Shown piece after piece: positions 1 to 9,900 of a DNA stretch of 64,000 bases; the stretch's first letter is position 1, and each line of letters begins with the position of its first letter. Source of the DNA: Nocardia vinacea NBRC 16497 (GTDB lineage: Bacteria > Actinomycetota > Actinomycetes > Mycobacteriales > Mycobacteriaceae); assembly GCF_000308835.1 (NCBI RefSeq), contig NZ_BAGN01000085.1, forward strand, positions 1 through 64,000, in the 5' to 3' direction. The notes below the pieces were generated by a model. The model had not been told where the DNA came from and did not search any database. It worked only from the letters and a program-made list of their open reading frames with translations. Made by a program: the position numbers and the translations under genes.

Positions 1-812
1 TCCGCGGAGATCACCACATACGGCTCGGCGAGCTCGGCCGAGGGGCGGAAGGCCGCTCGATAGGCCGCGACCGCGTCCAGGGCGGTGCCGGGGGAGACGT
101 GATAGGCCGCGGCGAAGGGCAGACCGAGTTTGCCCGCCAATTCGGCGCTTTCGCTGGCCGTACTGCCGAACAACCACAGCTCGACCTGTGCGCCCTCACC
201 CGGAACCGCGTGCAGCGCAACGCCTTCGGCGCTCTTATAGGTGCCGTTGAGCAGGGCGCGCACCTCCTCGACCTGATCCGGGAAGTCCGGTGCCTGCGCG
301 CCCTGCTGTTGCAGTGCGCCGAGCGAGGCGATGAACCTGGACCTGTCGGTGATCCGTCCGGGATCGAACGGCGGCGGAACCACCACGCCGTCGCGGACCT
401 CGGTGCGCCCGGTCACGGTATCGACGACCGGGTGACCGCCTTTGGGATGCGCGGGCTGCGCGCCGAACTGGGTGCGGCGATGGCCTGATCGGCCCAGGCC
501 CAGGTCGAGTCGTCCCGGATAGAGGGCGTCGATGGTGCCGAACGCCTCGACGATAGATGCCGAAGTGTGGTGGCCGACCTGAACCGCCGCCGAGCCGACG
601 CGAATCCGGGTGGTGGCCGCCGCGACCAGGCCGATCAGCGTGATGGAGGAGGAACTCGCCACCGAAACGAAATGATGTTCGGCAAGCCAGTAGCGGCGGT
701 AACCCCACTGCTCGGCGTGCTGGGCCAGATCGATGGTGTTGCGCAGGGCCTGCTGTGCGGTGGAACCGGCACTGATCGGGGCCAGATCGAGGATGGAAAG
801 CGGGATCGTCAT
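1..812 (-). CDS. LLM-class flavin-dependent oxidoreductase (3' part missing)
   Basis: Luciferase-like (LLM) flavin monooxygenase, incomplete because the window ends inside it; about 270 residues are present. The protein begins MTIPLSILDLAPIS and carries the family segments WGYRRYWLAEHH, GLVAAATTRIRVGS and PGRLDLGLGR, which in this family build the start of the TIM barrel and the reduced-flavin pocket. It looks closest to the MsnO8-like branch, but that subgroup call is from memory. The ATG at 812 overlaps the TGA of the upstream DUF1684 gene (ATGA), so it is the last gene seen of the riboswitch-led operon. Oxidation of an imported, perhaps sulfur-containing, substrate is inferred from context only. 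Confidence 0.85.
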   Translation of the reverse strand, partial: MTIPLSILDLAPISAGSTAQQALRNTIDLAQHAEQWGYRRYWLAEHHFVSVASSSSITLIGLVAAATTRIRVGSAAVQVGHHTSASIVEAFGTIDALYPGRLDLGLGRSGHRRTQFGAQPAHPKGGHPVVDTVTGRTEVRDGVVVPPPFDPGRITDRSRFIASLGALQQQGAQAPDFPDQVEEVRALLNGTYKSAEGVALHAVPGEGAQVELWLFGSTASESAELAGKLGLPFAAAYHVSPGTALDAVAAYRAAFRPSAELAEPYVVISA

Positions 813-1615
813 GCGGACCGTCCTAGGCGCGGATGCTGTTCGCCCGCTTCGATGGCCACCCGCAGCCGGTTTTCCGCGGGAGCCAGCGGGCAGGTGGCGA
901 AATCGGTGAATGCGCAGGGCAGATTGGCCGCCCGGTTGAAATCGAGACGCACGGTCCCATCGGCATCGGGTGCCTCGACGGCCAGCGAGCGGGCCGCAGG
1001 GTAGGTGGTGACGCCGCTGGTGGCGTCGGTGAACAGCACCCGCAGGCTGGTCGGCTCGCCGAAGGCGATGACGCGCTCGGTGACCTCGCCGATGCTGAAT
1101 TCGATGGTGCCCGAGGCGGTGTGGTGATGCTCGAGTCCGTCGACGACGGCGCCGGTTGTGATCGTGCGGGGCTCGTCGAAGGGTTCGAAGCGACCCTCGA
1201 CCACCCAGTGCGGTTCCGGGGTATAGGCCGGGATGCCCTCGAAGCTCAGCAATGTCGGTGCGGCAGGGTCGTGCACGCGCACGGCGTAAAGGCCGCTGCG
1301 GCGAATCACCTCGAGTACCCGATTCTCGTGCAGCACATCGAGTCCCGGTGCGCCTTCGACCGGTATGACGATCTGTACGCCGGCGATGTCGGTGCCCTGG
1401 AACTGCAAGCGGTCGGCGGGTTGGGCGGTGATGAACACCTTGTCGTCGGTGACCCACCAGGTGCCGGGAATGTCGGGGATGCGTTCGGGTTGGTCGGTGA
1501 GCCAATGCAATCCGGTCAGGCTCAGGAAGCCGAGCGGACTGCGCAACTGCTCCTCCCTGGCGTGATGCCAATGCGCCCACTCGGTTTCGAAAAGACTGGT
1601 GATGCTGGTCGTCAT
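809..1615 (-). CDS. DUF1684 domain-containing protein
   Basis: 268-residue cytoplasmic protein recognised as DUF1684: an early segment SPLGFLSLTGLHWL, a middle part rich in GTIEFSIGEVTERVIAFGEP-like strands, and an end with DFNRAANLPCAFTDFATCP, a cysteine-containing stretch typical of the family. No catalytic role is established for DUF1684. The ATG at 1615 is preceded by AAGGAG at good spacing. An in-frame start 76 codons further upstream has no such site and would run into the ABC ATPase gene, so it was not used. The stop overlaps the start of the next flavin oxidoreductase by 4 nt, implying translational coupling and a related job. Confidence 0.85.
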   Translation of the reverse strand: MTTSITSLFETEWAHWHHAREEQLRSPLGFLSLTGLHWLTDQPERIPDIPGTWWVTDDKVFITAQPADRLQFQGTDIAGVQIVIPVEGAPGLDVLHENRVLEVIRRSGLYAVRVHDPAAPTLLSFEGIPAYTPEPHWVVEGRFEPFDEPRTITTGAVVDGLEHHHTASGTIEFSIGEVTERVIAFGEPTSLRVLFTDATSGVTTYPAARSLAVEAPDADGTVRLDFNRAANLPCAFTDFATCPLAPAENRLRVAIEAGEQHPRLGRSA

Positions 1616-1676
1616 GACGCTCTGACTCCTTCGAGTGTGCGGTTGCGATGGGGATGGCGTAGTCGGGTGCCGGTCA

Positions 1677-3377
1677 TCAGGCCGCCCCCGGTGCGGTGAC
1701 GTGCGGTATGGCCGACAGCAGTTCGCGGGTGTACTCGTGCTGTGGGTTATCGAAAATCTCGGCGGTAGAACCGGATTCGACAATGCGTCCGTCGCGCATG
1801 ACCGCGACGCGGTCGCTGATGCGGCGTACCACGGCGAGGTCATGCGAGATGAACAGGTAGCTCAGGCCGAGTTCGGTTTGCAGACGGTCCAGCAGTTCCA
1901 GGATCTGGGCCTGGACGGAGGCGTCCAGTGCCGAGACCGGTTCGTCGAGTACGAGCAGGTCCGGGTGCAGGGCGAGCGCGCGGGCGATGGCGACGCGTTG
2001 GCGTTGTCCGCCGGACAGTTCCGCTGGGCGGCGCTGGGCGAAGTTCTCCGGCAGCGCGACCTGGCCGAGCAGTTCCCGTACTCGTTCCTGCCTGGCCTTG
2101 CGATCGCCGACGGCATAGGCCCGCAGCGGCTCCTCGATGATCGCACCGACCCGCCAGCGCGGATCCAGTGAGCCGTAGGGATTTTGGTAGACCACCTGGA
2201 AGCGCTGGCGCAGGTCGCGCAGTCGTCCACCTTTCACCGCGGTGAGGTCTTGCCCGTCGAACGTGATCGCGCCGCTATCGGGTTCGGTGAGTCGCAAGGC
2301 GATTCGCGCAGTCGTGGACTTGCCGGAGCCGGATTCGCCGACCAGCGACAGGGTTTCGCCGCGACCGAGTTCGAATCCGACACCCGCCACCGCGGTGACC
2401 GAACCACCGGCCGGTGCGCGGAACCGCTTGTGCACATCCCGCACGGTGAGCAGCGGTGGACCGGAGCTCACCCGTGGCGTGCGGAACCCGTCGAACGGGG
2501 CCAGGCTCGGCGAGGCGGCGAGCAGTCGCTTCGTGTACGGATGACGCGGTTCGGCGAGCACCGTCGCGGTCGGCCCGGTTTCGACGATCTCCCCGTCACT
2601 CAGCACCACGATCCGATCGGCCCGCTCGGCGGCGATCGCCAGATCGTGGGTGATCAGCAGCACTGCCGTACCGCGTGCCGCCGTCTGCGCGGCGAGTTTG
2701 TCGAGCACCCGCCGCGCCACCGTGGCGTCGAGCGCACTGGTCGGCTCATCGGCGATCACCAGTTCCGGTCCGGCGATGAGCGCCGCCGCGATCAGCACCC
2801 GCTGCCGCTGGCCACCGGACAGTTCGTGCGGATATTGCGCTGCCCGCAACTCCGGCAGATCCAGTCCGGCATCGGCGAGCAATTCGATCGCCCGGGCGGT
2901 CGCATCGCGGCGATCGGCAAGTCCGTGCACGAGCAGCGCCTCGGCGACCTGATCACCCACGCGCCGCACCGGATTCAGCGACAGTCCCGGATCCTGCGGT
3001 ACGAATCCGATCCGGGCACCGCGAATCCGCCGCAGCGCCCGCTCGGATCCGGTATCCACCGTCTCTCCGTCGAACGTGACGGTCCCACCGGTGATCTCGG
3101 CATTGGGGCCGAGCAAGCCGATCACCGATTGCGCGAGTGTCGACTTGCCGGAACCGGATTCGCCGACCAGCGCGACGACCTCACCGCGTGCGACGGTGAG
3201 CGATACGCCTCTTAGTGCGGCGACATCGCCGCTGTCGGAGGCGTAGCGCACGTGCAGGCCGTCGATGCGCAGCAGTGTCGCTGCCGCCTCGTCCGGTCCG
3301 TTTGTGACGTCGCCGATGTGCGGCGTGCCGTCCGTGCGCGCGTCCGTCGGATCGGCGGACGTAATGCACTCACTCAT
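1677..3377 (-). CDS. ABC transporter ATP-binding protein with two fused nucleotide-binding domains (DppD-DppF type)
   Basis: 566-residue protein made of two complete ABC ATPase domains in one chain, as often found for actinobacterial peptide/nickel-type importers. Domain 1 has Walker [10 protein letters not shown] (about 72-80), signature LSGGQ (186-190) and Walker B LVIADEP (206-212). Domain 2 repeats these near 347-355, 454-458 and 474-480. After each domain come the YTKRLL and YTRELL segments of the oligopeptide-transporter ATPase C-terminus. It should power the two permeases encoded just upstream. The ATG at 3377 overlaps the TGA of the permease gene by 4 nt. Substrate cannot be read from the ATPase. 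Confidence 0.93.
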   Translation of the reverse strand: MSECITSADPTDARTDGTPHIGDVTNGPDEAAATLLRIDGLHVRYASDSGDVAALRGVSLTVARGEVVALVGESGSGKSTLAQSVIGLLGPNAEITGGTVTFDGETVDTGSERALRRIRGARIGFVPQDPGLSLNPVRRVGDQVAEALLVHGLADRRDATARAIELLADAGLDLPELRAAQYPHELSGGQRQRVLIAAALIAGPELVIADEPTSALDATVARRVLDKLAAQTAARGTAVLLITHDLAIAAERADRIVVLSDGEIVETGPTATVLAEPRHPYTKRLLAASPSLAPFDGFRTPRVSSGPPLLTVRDVHKRFRAPAGGSVTAVAGVGFELGRGETLSLVGESGSGKSTTARIALRLTEPDSGAITFDGQDLTAVKGGRLRDLRQRFQVVYQNPYGSLDPRWRVGAIIEEPLRAYAVGDRKARQERVRELLGQVALPENFAQRRPAELSGGQRQRVAIARALALHPDLLVLDEPVSALDASVQAQILELLDRLQTELGLSYLFISHDLAVVRRISDRVAVMRDGRIVESGSTAEIFDNPQHEYTRELLSAIPHVTAPGAA

Positions 3378-4246
3378 GCGCTGTGACTCCTTCCTACGGC
3401 GCGGCCGAGGCGTTGGGCCGAGAGGACGACGACGATGATCACCAGGCCGGGCAGGGTGGTCATCCACCAAGCCGTGGCGAGGAAATTGCGTCCCTCCGAT
3501 ATCAATGAGCCCCATTCGGGGGTGGGGGGTTTCGCGCCGTAGCCGAGGAAGCTCAGCGCCGAGACCGATAGCACCGCCATACCGAATTCGACTGCGGCCA
3601 GGGCAAGGACCGGCTGGTAGGAGTTCGGCAGGACATGCCGGGCCAGCACCGTGTACCAGCGGACCCCGGCGGCATGCGCCGCCTCCACATAGGGTGCCTG
3701 TCGCACCCGGAGCACCTCCGAGCGCATGACCCGCGCGAAGTTGGCGATCAGCGAAACACCCACCGCGACGGCCACATTGCGGGTGCCGAAGCCGAGCGCG
3801 GTGACCAGCGCGAGCGATAGCAGCAGCGATGGAATCGACAGCAGCACGTCGACGAACCGCATGATGACGGTGTCGACGAAGCCGCCGAGCGATCCCGACA
3901 GCAGCCCGAGAATCGATCCGGCGATCAGGGCGATGGCGACCGCGGACAGGGTGGCGGTGAGCGAGAGGCCCGTACCGTGCACCATCCGGGTGTACAGGTC
4001 GCGCCCGAGATTGTCGGTGCCGAACCAGTGTCGGGCACTCGGGCCCTGGAACTTCTGCGCGGGCACACCGGTCAGCGGATCACCACTGGCGAAAACCGAA
4101 GGGAACAGCGCCCAGCCGAGCGCCAGCACCGCGACGGCGCCGGACAGGATCACTACGACATTGCCGCGCAACGACTTCCATCGCACGGCCGGTCGGAGGA
4201 GTCCTGGTAGCGCGATCCGCCGCGACTCATCGGCGACATCAACCAT
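3374..4246 (-). CDS. ABC transporter permease, DppC/OppC type
   Basis: 290-residue inner-membrane permease of a peptide/nickel-type ABC importer. The N-terminal half contains [20 protein letters not shown] and [12 protein letters not shown], the usual signature just after the first membrane span of DppC proteins. The EAA-like coupling loop that contacts the ATPase is [20 protein letters not shown]. About six hydrophobic spans are visible. It partners the DppB-type permease located 104 nt upstream. An in-frame TGA lies close before the ATG at 4246, so this is the first usable start. The 3' end overlaps the ATPase start by 4 nt. Confidence 0.93.
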   Translation of the reverse strand: MVDVADESRRIALPGLLRPAVRWKSLRGNVVVILSGAVAVLALGWALFPSVFASGDPLTGVPAQKFQGPSARHWFGTDNLGRDLYTRMVHGTGLSLTATLSAVAIALIAGSILGLLSGSLGGFVDTVIMRFVDVLLSIPSLLLSLALVTALGFGTRNVAVAVGVSLIANFARVMRSEVLRVRQAPYVEAAHAAGVRWYTVLARHVLPNSYQPVLALAAVEFGMAVLSVSALSFLGYGAKPPTPEWGSLISEGRNFLATAWWMTTLPGLVIIVVVLSAQRLGRAVGRSHSA

Positions 4247-4350
4247 GATCGGTCACCTGCTGTCGAAGGTCGGGCCACGGCATGAAGCCGCTGACGAGAG
4301 GGCCGGGTGTGGCGTTGTCGCGCGCCCAGCCGGTGCGGGTAACGAGTGGC

Positions 4351-5355
4351 TCACGCACGGACGACCACCTCCTCGGCGGTCTCGATCGAGGCGGTCTCGG
4401 AATCGGTTGTCGCACGCCGGGATCGACCGGCAATGCGCGGATCGAGCAGTGGATACAGCAGGTCAACGGCCAGATTCACGGTGACGAAGACCGTCGAGGT
4501 GAGCAGCACGATGCCCTGCACCACCGGAATGTCCTGGGCCAGTACGGAGGTCTGGGTGAGCCGACCTACGCCCTGACGGGCGAAAACGGTCTCCACCACC
4601 ACGGATCCGGCGAGCATATTGCCGACCAGCACCCCGGCGATGGTGAACGTCGGCACGCTGGCCGGACGCAGCACATGTTTGCGCAGCACCCACCCACGCG
4701 AGCCGCCTTTGGCCAGTGCCACATCGACGAACGGCTGACGCCAGGTCGAGGCCAGCCCAGCGGCGAGCACCTGGGCCAGCACCGCGCTGATAGGTATGGC
4801 GAGGGTGAGCGCGGGCAGCACCGTGCCCTTGAAACCGTGTCCGCCGAAGGCCGGGGCGAGCCGCCAGTGGAACGAGAAGAGTTGCAGCAGTAAAAGTCCG
4901 GTCCAGAATGTCGGTACCGAAACCCCGAGGGAGGGCAGTGAGCTGAGCGCGTCACGCAACCACGGGCGGCGTACATAGGTCGACGCGAAGGCCACGCTCA
5001 CCCCGCCGAGCACCGCGAAGAGCAGTGCCAGACCGGCCAATCCGAGCGTATTGGGCAGTGCGTCGCCCAGCGCACTGGTGACCGGCTGGCCGGTGGCGAT
5101 GGAGTGACCGAGGTCGCCGGTCAGCGCGTGGGTCAGTGCGGTCCAATACTGTTCCCAGAGCGGACGGTCCAGTCCGTAGCGCGCCTGCAACTCGGCGATC
5201 GCGGCCTTGTCGATCGGGGTGCCCGCACCCGCACCGTCGGCCGCGATGGAGACCGGGTCGGCGGGCAACAGGTAAAGCACCACGAACGAAATGGTGAAGG
5301 CCGCCCACAGCACCCATATCGCCTGCAGGACCCGCACAACCACATACCGAGCCAT
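4351..5355 (-). CDS. ABC transporter permease, DppB/OppB type
   Basis: 334-residue inner-membrane permease of the same peptide/nickel-type importer. It starts MARYVVVRVLQAIWVLWAAF, a typical DppB first span, followed by the family segment LYLLPADPVSI and GLDRPLWEQYWTAL. The coupling loop VDVALAKGGSRGWVLRKHVL is present. The chosen ATG at 5355 lies 2 nt after the TAG of the binding-protein gene; a longer in-frame start would overlap that gene by over 100 nt. Roughly six membrane spans, as expected. Confidence 0.93.
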   Translation of the reverse strand: MARYVVVRVLQAIWVLWAAFTISFVVLYLLPADPVSIAADGAGAGTPIDKAAIAELQARYGLDRPLWEQYWTALTHALTGDLGHSIATGQPVTSALGDALPNTLGLAGLALLFAVLGGVSVAFASTYVRRPWLRDALSSLPSLGVSVPTFWTGLLLLQLFSFHWRLAPAFGGHGFKGTVLPALTLAIPISAVLAQVLAAGLASTWRQPFVDVALAKGGSRGWVLRKHVLRPASVPTFTIAGVLVGNMLAGSVVVETVFARQGVGRLTQTSVLAQDIPVVQGIVLLTSTVFVTVNLAVDLLYPLLDPRIAGRSRRATTDSETASIETAEEVVVRA

Positions 5356-5357
5356 GA

Positions 5358-6977
5358 CTACCGCCCGCTCAACCAGGTATCGAAGAACTGCAGCCGGGCG
5401 GAGGCCTCGAACTTCAGATCCTGCACGCCCTGTGCCGCACCGATGGCCTGCGACAGTTCGACCGTCGGAATCCACAGCCCCGCATCGAGTACCGCCTGTT
5501 GCGCGGTGCGGATCAGTGCGGTGCGCGCGGCGGTATCCGAAGCGCTCAGCTGACCGTCGAGCACATCGTCCAATGCCGGGATGCGTTCGCGCGCATTGAG
5601 ATTGCGCCCGTCGACACTGAAGGAGGTGCGCAGAATGTCACCGTCGGCACGAGTGGTGTTGTAGTAGGTGGTGTCGAAATCCTTGACGTTCTGCCGTGCC
5701 GTGCTCTCCGGACCCGAAACCAGATCCAGCTTCAGCTCGACACCCACCTGACGCAGCTGCTGCTGCACCAGCTCCAGGATGGCCTGATTACCCGCGAACG
5801 CCTGACTGAAGAGCACCGAGAAGGACAGGCGCTCACCATTCTTCGCGCGGACACCGTCACCACCCGGCGTCCAGCCCGCCTGGTCCAGAATGCTGCGCGC
5901 CTTGGCCGGGTCATAGCTCAGCCGAGCCGAAAGATCCTGGTAGCCGGGCGTACTGCTGGCCAAGGTGCTGGTAGCCGGTTTGAACTGCGGGCCGAGTACG
6001 GTGTCCACCAGCTGTTTGCGGTCGATCGCGGGCAGCAGCGCCTGACGCACCGCTGCGTCGCGCAGCGGCCCGCGGGTGACATTGGTCTGGAAGCCGAACG
6101 GCACACCGGGATTCGCGGTGCTCAGCACGCGCCCGCTCGCGGCCTCGATCTGTGGTGCGTCCTGCGGCAGCGCATCGCTGACGGCGTCGAGCTGGCTGGA
6201 GATGAGACTGCCGGTGCGCACACCGGATTCGGGCACGACCGTGAACTCGATCCTGTCCAGATAGGCCTCGCCCTGATGGGCGAAGACCGCCGAACCCCAG
6301 CGGTATCCGGCGCGTTTGGCCAGGGTAGCCGAGGCGTCCTGGCGCCAGGCCGCATAGGTGAACGGTCCGCTGCCGACATTGTCGCCAAGGCAGCGCTGAT
6401 CGGCGGCCTTGGCCGTGGTGGCATCGCCCTGAATGCCGAGCTGTGCGGTCGAGGACGCCTGCAGGAACTGGGCATTGGGCTTGCTGAATTCGACCCGCGC
6501 GGTCAGCTTGTCGACCGCGGTGGTGCCGACGTAATTGGTGAGATAGCTGGAGCCGAGCGGTGTCTTTGCCGCGCCGAGTTTGATCACCGAATCGAAGGTG
6601 TTGCGCACCGAATCCGCGGTGAGCGAGGTGCCATCGCTGAAGGTGACGCCGTCGGCGAGATGGAAGGTGAACACCTTGGCGTCGGGGGAGATCTCCCAGC
6701 TCTTGGCCAGCCACGGCTTGATCTCACCGGTCTTCGGATCCTGATCGGTCAGCGAATCCACGACCTGGCGGGTCACATACAGCGTCTGATTGGTTCCGGA
6801 CTGCGCCGGATCCGAGCAGGTCGGTGCCTGCGAAAGGCCATAGCGCAGGGTGCCGCCCGGCCGCGGCGGGCCCGCGTCAGCGCCGCCGGTGGCCGAATCA
6901 CTGCCGCAGGCGGCGAGACTCGCGGCCGCGGTGACGGCGGCGGCCACGGCCGCGATTCGGTGGCGGGAACGGATCAC
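5358..6977 (-). CDS. ABC transporter substrate-binding lipoprotein, family 5 (peptide/nickel type)
   Basis: 539-residue extracellular solute-binding lipoprotein. The N-terminus has a basic start, a hydrophobic run and the lipobox LAAC, so Cys24 should be lipidated and the protein anchored outside the membrane. The mature part contains LRYGLSQAPTCSDPAQSGT, WEISPDAKVFTFHLADGVTF and the family-5 signature region around SDGTSLTADSVRNTFDS. It delivers ligand to the two DppB/DppC-type permeases directly downstream. Start ATG 6977 overlaps the TGA of the flavin monooxygenase gene by 4 nt. The substrate is unknown; linkage to monooxygenases and an S-box-like switch makes an organosulfur compound more likely than a plain peptide, but that is inference. 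Confidence 0.92.
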   Translation of the reverse strand: MIRSRHRIAAVAAAVTAAASLAACGSDSATGGADAGPPRPGGTLRYGLSQAPTCSDPAQSGTNQTLYVTRQVVDSLTDQDPKTGEIKPWLAKSWEISPDAKVFTFHLADGVTFSDGTSLTADSVRNTFDSVIKLGAAKTPLGSSYLTNYVGTTAVDKLTARVEFSKPNAQFLQASSTAQLGIQGDATTAKAADQRCLGDNVGSGPFTYAAWRQDASATLAKRAGYRWGSAVFAHQGEAYLDRIEFTVVPESGVRTGSLISSQLDAVSDALPQDAPQIEAASGRVLSTANPGVPFGFQTNVTRGPLRDAAVRQALLPAIDRKQLVDTVLGPQFKPATSTLASSTPGYQDLSARLSYDPAKARSILDQAGWTPGGDGVRAKNGERLSFSVLFSQAFAGNQAILELVQQQLRQVGVELKLDLVSGPESTARQNVKDFDTTYYNTTRADGDILRTSFSVDGRNLNARERIPALDDVLDGQLSASDTAARTALIRTAQQAVLDAGLWIPTVELSQAIGAAQGVQDLKFEASARLQFFDTWLSGR

Positions 6978-8110
6978 TGTGGTACTCCAGATGTTTCGGT
7001 GCGGACGAGTTCGCCGCGGGAATCTATGTCGTAATCGGTGGGACGTGCGGTATTGCGGCCGTTCGGTGCGGTGGCCAGTGGTCGGCTCGCAATGCGTCGG
7101 CGCAGTTCGGGCGCGACCTCGGCCTGGAAGAGTTCGAGGCCGGTGCGATATTGCGATTCGGTGCGGCCGTCGCGTTCGGCGGACAGGTGGATCACCTCGT
7201 GCCCGAAGGCCTCGTGCTGGCGCCCCACCTTGTCGATCACCTGCTCCGGGCTGCCGACCAGCGCCGAACTGCGTGCGACGAAATCGTCGAGCGTCTCGAA
7301 GACGATCGGCAGTCCGAGCTTGCGCGCCAATGTCAGTCGAGCCTCGAAGATCGGGCGATACACATCGAGGGCCTCCTGTGACGTGCGCGCCACATGAAAT
7401 CCCGCGGTGCCCGCGCCGACCAGGGCGTCGGCCGGATCGTGCCCGTAGTGCTCCCAGCGCTCCCGATAGTGGTGCACCAGTTCGGCATACGGTTCGATCG
7501 GATTGGTGACATTCGCCGAGAACAGCGGATCACCGTGGCGCGCGGCGAGTTCCACCGAATCGCGGCTGGTCGCGCTGCCGTGCCAGATGCGGACGCGCGG
7601 CTGCCATGGCCGCGGCAGCGCCTTGGCCTCGACCAGCGCCGGCCGGAATCGGCCGGACCAGGTCACGGTGTCGCTGTCCCACAGCGCCCGGAGCAGTTCG
7701 TAGCCTTCGCGATTGCGATCCCACTGGTCCTCGGTGGTGACGTGGTACAGCTTCGCCTGGGCCGCGCCGTTGCCTTTGCCGATGATCAGTTCGAGGCGGC
7801 CGCCGGAGAGATTGTCCAGCGTCGAATAGTCCTCGAACGCACGCACCGGATCCAACAGACTCAGCGTGGTGACGGCGGTGAACAGACTGATCCGCGAGGT
7901 GACCGCGGCGATATGGGACAGGATCACCGGCGGTGCGGCCGAGAGGAACGGATCCTCGTGCCGCTCGCCGACGGCGAACCCGTCGTAGCCGAGTTCCTCG
8001 GCGGTGCGGGCCTGGCCGACGACATCGAGCAGTCGCTCCCTGGTCTCGGGCAGCCGACCGGTATTCGGATCCGGTACCCGGGAGACAAGGGTGAACAGCA
8101 GGAACTTCAT
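6974..8110 (-). CDS. LLM-class flavin-dependent oxidoreductase (complete)
   Basis: 378-residue luciferase-like monooxygenase, expected to use reduced FMN and O2. Recognisable segments are AEELGYDGFAVGERH near the start, SRISLFTAVTTLSLLDP, and DNLSGGRLELIIGKGNG, which in the family contact flavin. It sits between the two ABC importers of the operon, so it probably oxidises something one of them brings in; flavin monooxygenases linked to sulfonate or S-alkyl-cysteine import are the known precedent (ssu, ytn). A partner flavin reductase is not in this window. ATG 8110 follows the binding-protein stop by 4 nt. The last about 40 residues are a poorly conserved tail. Confidence 0.88.
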   Translation of the reverse strand: MKFLLFTLVSRVPDPNTGRLPETRERLLDVVGQARTAEELGYDGFAVGERHEDPFLSAAPPVILSHIAAVTSRISLFTAVTTLSLLDPVRAFEDYSTLDNLSGGRLELIIGKGNGAAQAKLYHVTTEDQWDRNREGYELLRALWDSDTVTWSGRFRPALVEAKALPRPWQPRVRIWHGSATSRDSVELAARHGDPLFSANVTNPIEPYAELVHHYRERWEHYGHDPADALVGAGTAGFHVARTSQEALDVYRPIFEARLTLARKLGLPIVFETLDDFVARSSALVGSPEQVIDKVGRQHEAFGHEVIHLSAERDGRTESQYRTGLELFQAEVAPELRRRIASRPLATAPNGRNTARPTDYDIDSRGELVRTETSGVPQ

Positions 8111-8114
8111 GCGA

Positions 8115-9089
8115 TCACGACTTCTTCGGTAGGCCGGGCGGATTGATCCGCGAACTCGGCACGGTCTCGGTCTTCAACCCCCAGCGATCGATCACTTGCT
8201 GGTAGGTGCCGGTCTGGATGGCGTTGTTGATGGCCTTGTTGATGGGGCCGATCAGTCCGTTGTCCTTCTTGGTGAGCACACCGATCTCGCCCTGCAATGC
8301 GTCACCGGCGCCGGAGAAGGTCGCGACTATCCTGGTCTGATTCGCGGTGGTGCTGTGGTAGATCGCGGACGGGTTCGGGCCGATGTAGCCGTCCAGGCGC
8401 TGCGAGGCCAGCGCCAGGTAGTAGTCGGTGACCTGCTGGAAGTAGGCGATATCGATCGGGGCCAAGCCCTCGGCGATGTTCTGCTCGTTCCACTTGACCA
8501 GCAGCTGCTCCTGGTTGGTGCCGCTGCCGACGCCGATCCGCTTGCCCGCCAGGCTCTTACGATCCTTGTAGTCGAGCGTGCTCTGCTTCGGGATCTCCAG
8601 CGCGACGGTGTCGTTGCGGTACGTGGCGAAGTCGTACTTCTCCTTGCGCTCCTCGGTCACGGTGACGTTGGAGATGAAGACATCGGCCTCGCCGGAGTCG
8701 ACCCGCACGAAGTTCTGCGACCAATCGGCCACCTGCGCGACGAGTTTCAGCCCGAGGATATCCGCGATGAGCGAGGCGAAATCGATCTCGGACCCGACGA
8801 TGGTCTTATCGTCGGTGGCGTAGAACCGCAATGGTGGTGCGGCACCGCCGGATCCGGTGACGACCAATGTGCCGCGGTCGCGAATGGCCTGCGGCAGTTC
8901 GGCGGCAATGGCATCGACTTTGGGCGCGTGGATTCGGCCGGACTGGCGGGGGGAGAGGTCGAAGGTGATCGAACCGGCGGGCTGCGCGGAGTTTTCCGCG
9001 TCCGGATCGGTGCCGCAGCCGGTGGCCAGCAAGGCGACCGTGGCGGCCAGGCCGACCAGGGCAGAGAGCTTCATCGAATACCTGTTCAT
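8115..9089 (-). CDS. ABC transporter substrate-binding lipoprotein, family 3 (polar amino acid type)
   Basis: 324-residue extracellular binding lipoprotein. The lipobox LATGC places the lipidated cysteine at residue 25 from the first ATG. Family-3 landmarks are DKTIVGSEIDFASLIADILG, FISNVTVTEERKEKYDF and GKRIGVGSGTNQEQL, matching amino-acid and related binding proteins (PF00497-like). A second ATG in frame at 9074 gives MKLSALVG and would also make a good signal peptide; neither has a strong ribosome site, so the start is uncertain by 5 codons. It works with the permease and ATPase encoded just upstream. Confidence 0.92.
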   Translation of the reverse strand: MNRYSMKLSALVGLAATVALLATGCGTDPDAENSAQPAGSITFDLSPRQSGRIHAPKVDAIAAELPQAIRDRGTLVVTGSGGAAPPLRFYATDDKTIVGSEIDFASLIADILGLKLVAQVADWSQNFVRVDSGEADVFISNVTVTEERKEKYDFATYRNDTVALEIPKQSTLDYKDRKSLAGKRIGVGSGTNQEQLLVKWNEQNIAEGLAPIDIAYFQQVTDYYLALASQRLDGYIGPNPSAIYHSTTANQTRIVATFSGAGDALQGEIGVLTKKDNGLIGPINKAINNAIQTGTYQQVIDRWGLKTETVPSSRINPPGLPKKS

Positions 9090-9108
9090 CGGGGAGCGCG
9101 CACCGCGC

Positions 9109-9900
9109 TCAGCGGACTCGGGACAGAAATGCGCGGGTGCGCGGGTGTTGCGGGTTGTCGAGTACGGCAACGGGCGGACCTTGTTCGACGATCACGCCGC
9201 CGTCGAGGAATACGACGGTGTCGGCGACCTCACGGGCGAAACCGATTTCGTGGGTGACGATCACCAGCGCGGTCCCGCCGTCGGCGAGATCGCGGATCAC
9301 ATCGAGCACTTCACCGACGAGCTCCGGATCCAGCGCGGAGGTGGGTTCGTCGAAGAGGATCACCGGCGGTCGCAGCGCCAACGCTCGCGCGATAGCCACG
9401 CGCTGCTGTTGTCCGCCGGACAGCCGCCGCGGATAGGCGTCGGTCAGGTCGCCGATACCGACCCGCTCGAGTAAGTCCCGTGCCTCGGCCTCGATTTCCG
9501 CACGCGGGCGACCCTGCGCGGAAATCGGTGCGAGCGTGACATTGTCGAGCACCGTCAGATGCGGGAAGAGATTGAACTGCTGGAAGACGAAGCCGATGTG
9601 CGAGCGCTGCTTGCGCACTTCGCGGTCCGACAGCGCATGTAACTTATTGCGACGCAGCCGATATCCGATCAGTTCGCCGTCGATGTGCACGGTGCCCGCA
9701 TCCAGCGACTCCAGGTGGTTGACCACCCGCAGCAGCGTCGATTTGCCGGAGCCGGACGGTCCGATCACGGTGACCACTTCACCGGCGCGCACGGTCAGGT
9801 CGATGCCGGCGAGTACCTCGGTGCCGCCGTAGGACTTTCGCACGCCGCGCACCGCTACCGCAGGAGCCCGGCCCGCCTGCAGTGCCACCGGCGCGCTCAT
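9109..9900 (-). CDS. Amino-acid ABC transporter ATP-binding protein
   Basis: 263-residue ATPase of a polar-amino-acid (PAAT) importer. Walker A GPSGSGKST is at about 47-55, the Q-loop lies in FVFQQFNLFPHLTVLDN, the signature LSGGQQQRV starts near 160 and Walker B ends [11 protein letters not shown] near 183-193. The FQQFNLFPHLT wording is characteristic of the PAAT/methionine group. The ATG at 9900 overlaps the permease stop by 4 nt (ATGA). A longer open frame upstream runs inside the permease gene and is not real. Confidence 0.94.
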   Translation of the reverse strand: MSAPVALQAGRAPAVAVRGVRKSYGGTEVLAGIDLTVRAGEVVTVIGPSGSGKSTLLRVVNHLESLDAGTVHIDGELIGYRLRRNKLHALSDREVRKQRSHIGFVFQQFNLFPHLTVLDNVTLAPISAQGRPRAEIEAEARDLLERVGIGDLTDAYPRRLSGGQQQRVAIARALALRPPVILFDEPTSALDPELVGEVLDVIRDLADGGTALVIVTHEIGFAREVADTVVFLDGGVIVEQGPPVAVLDNPQHPRTRAFLSRVR

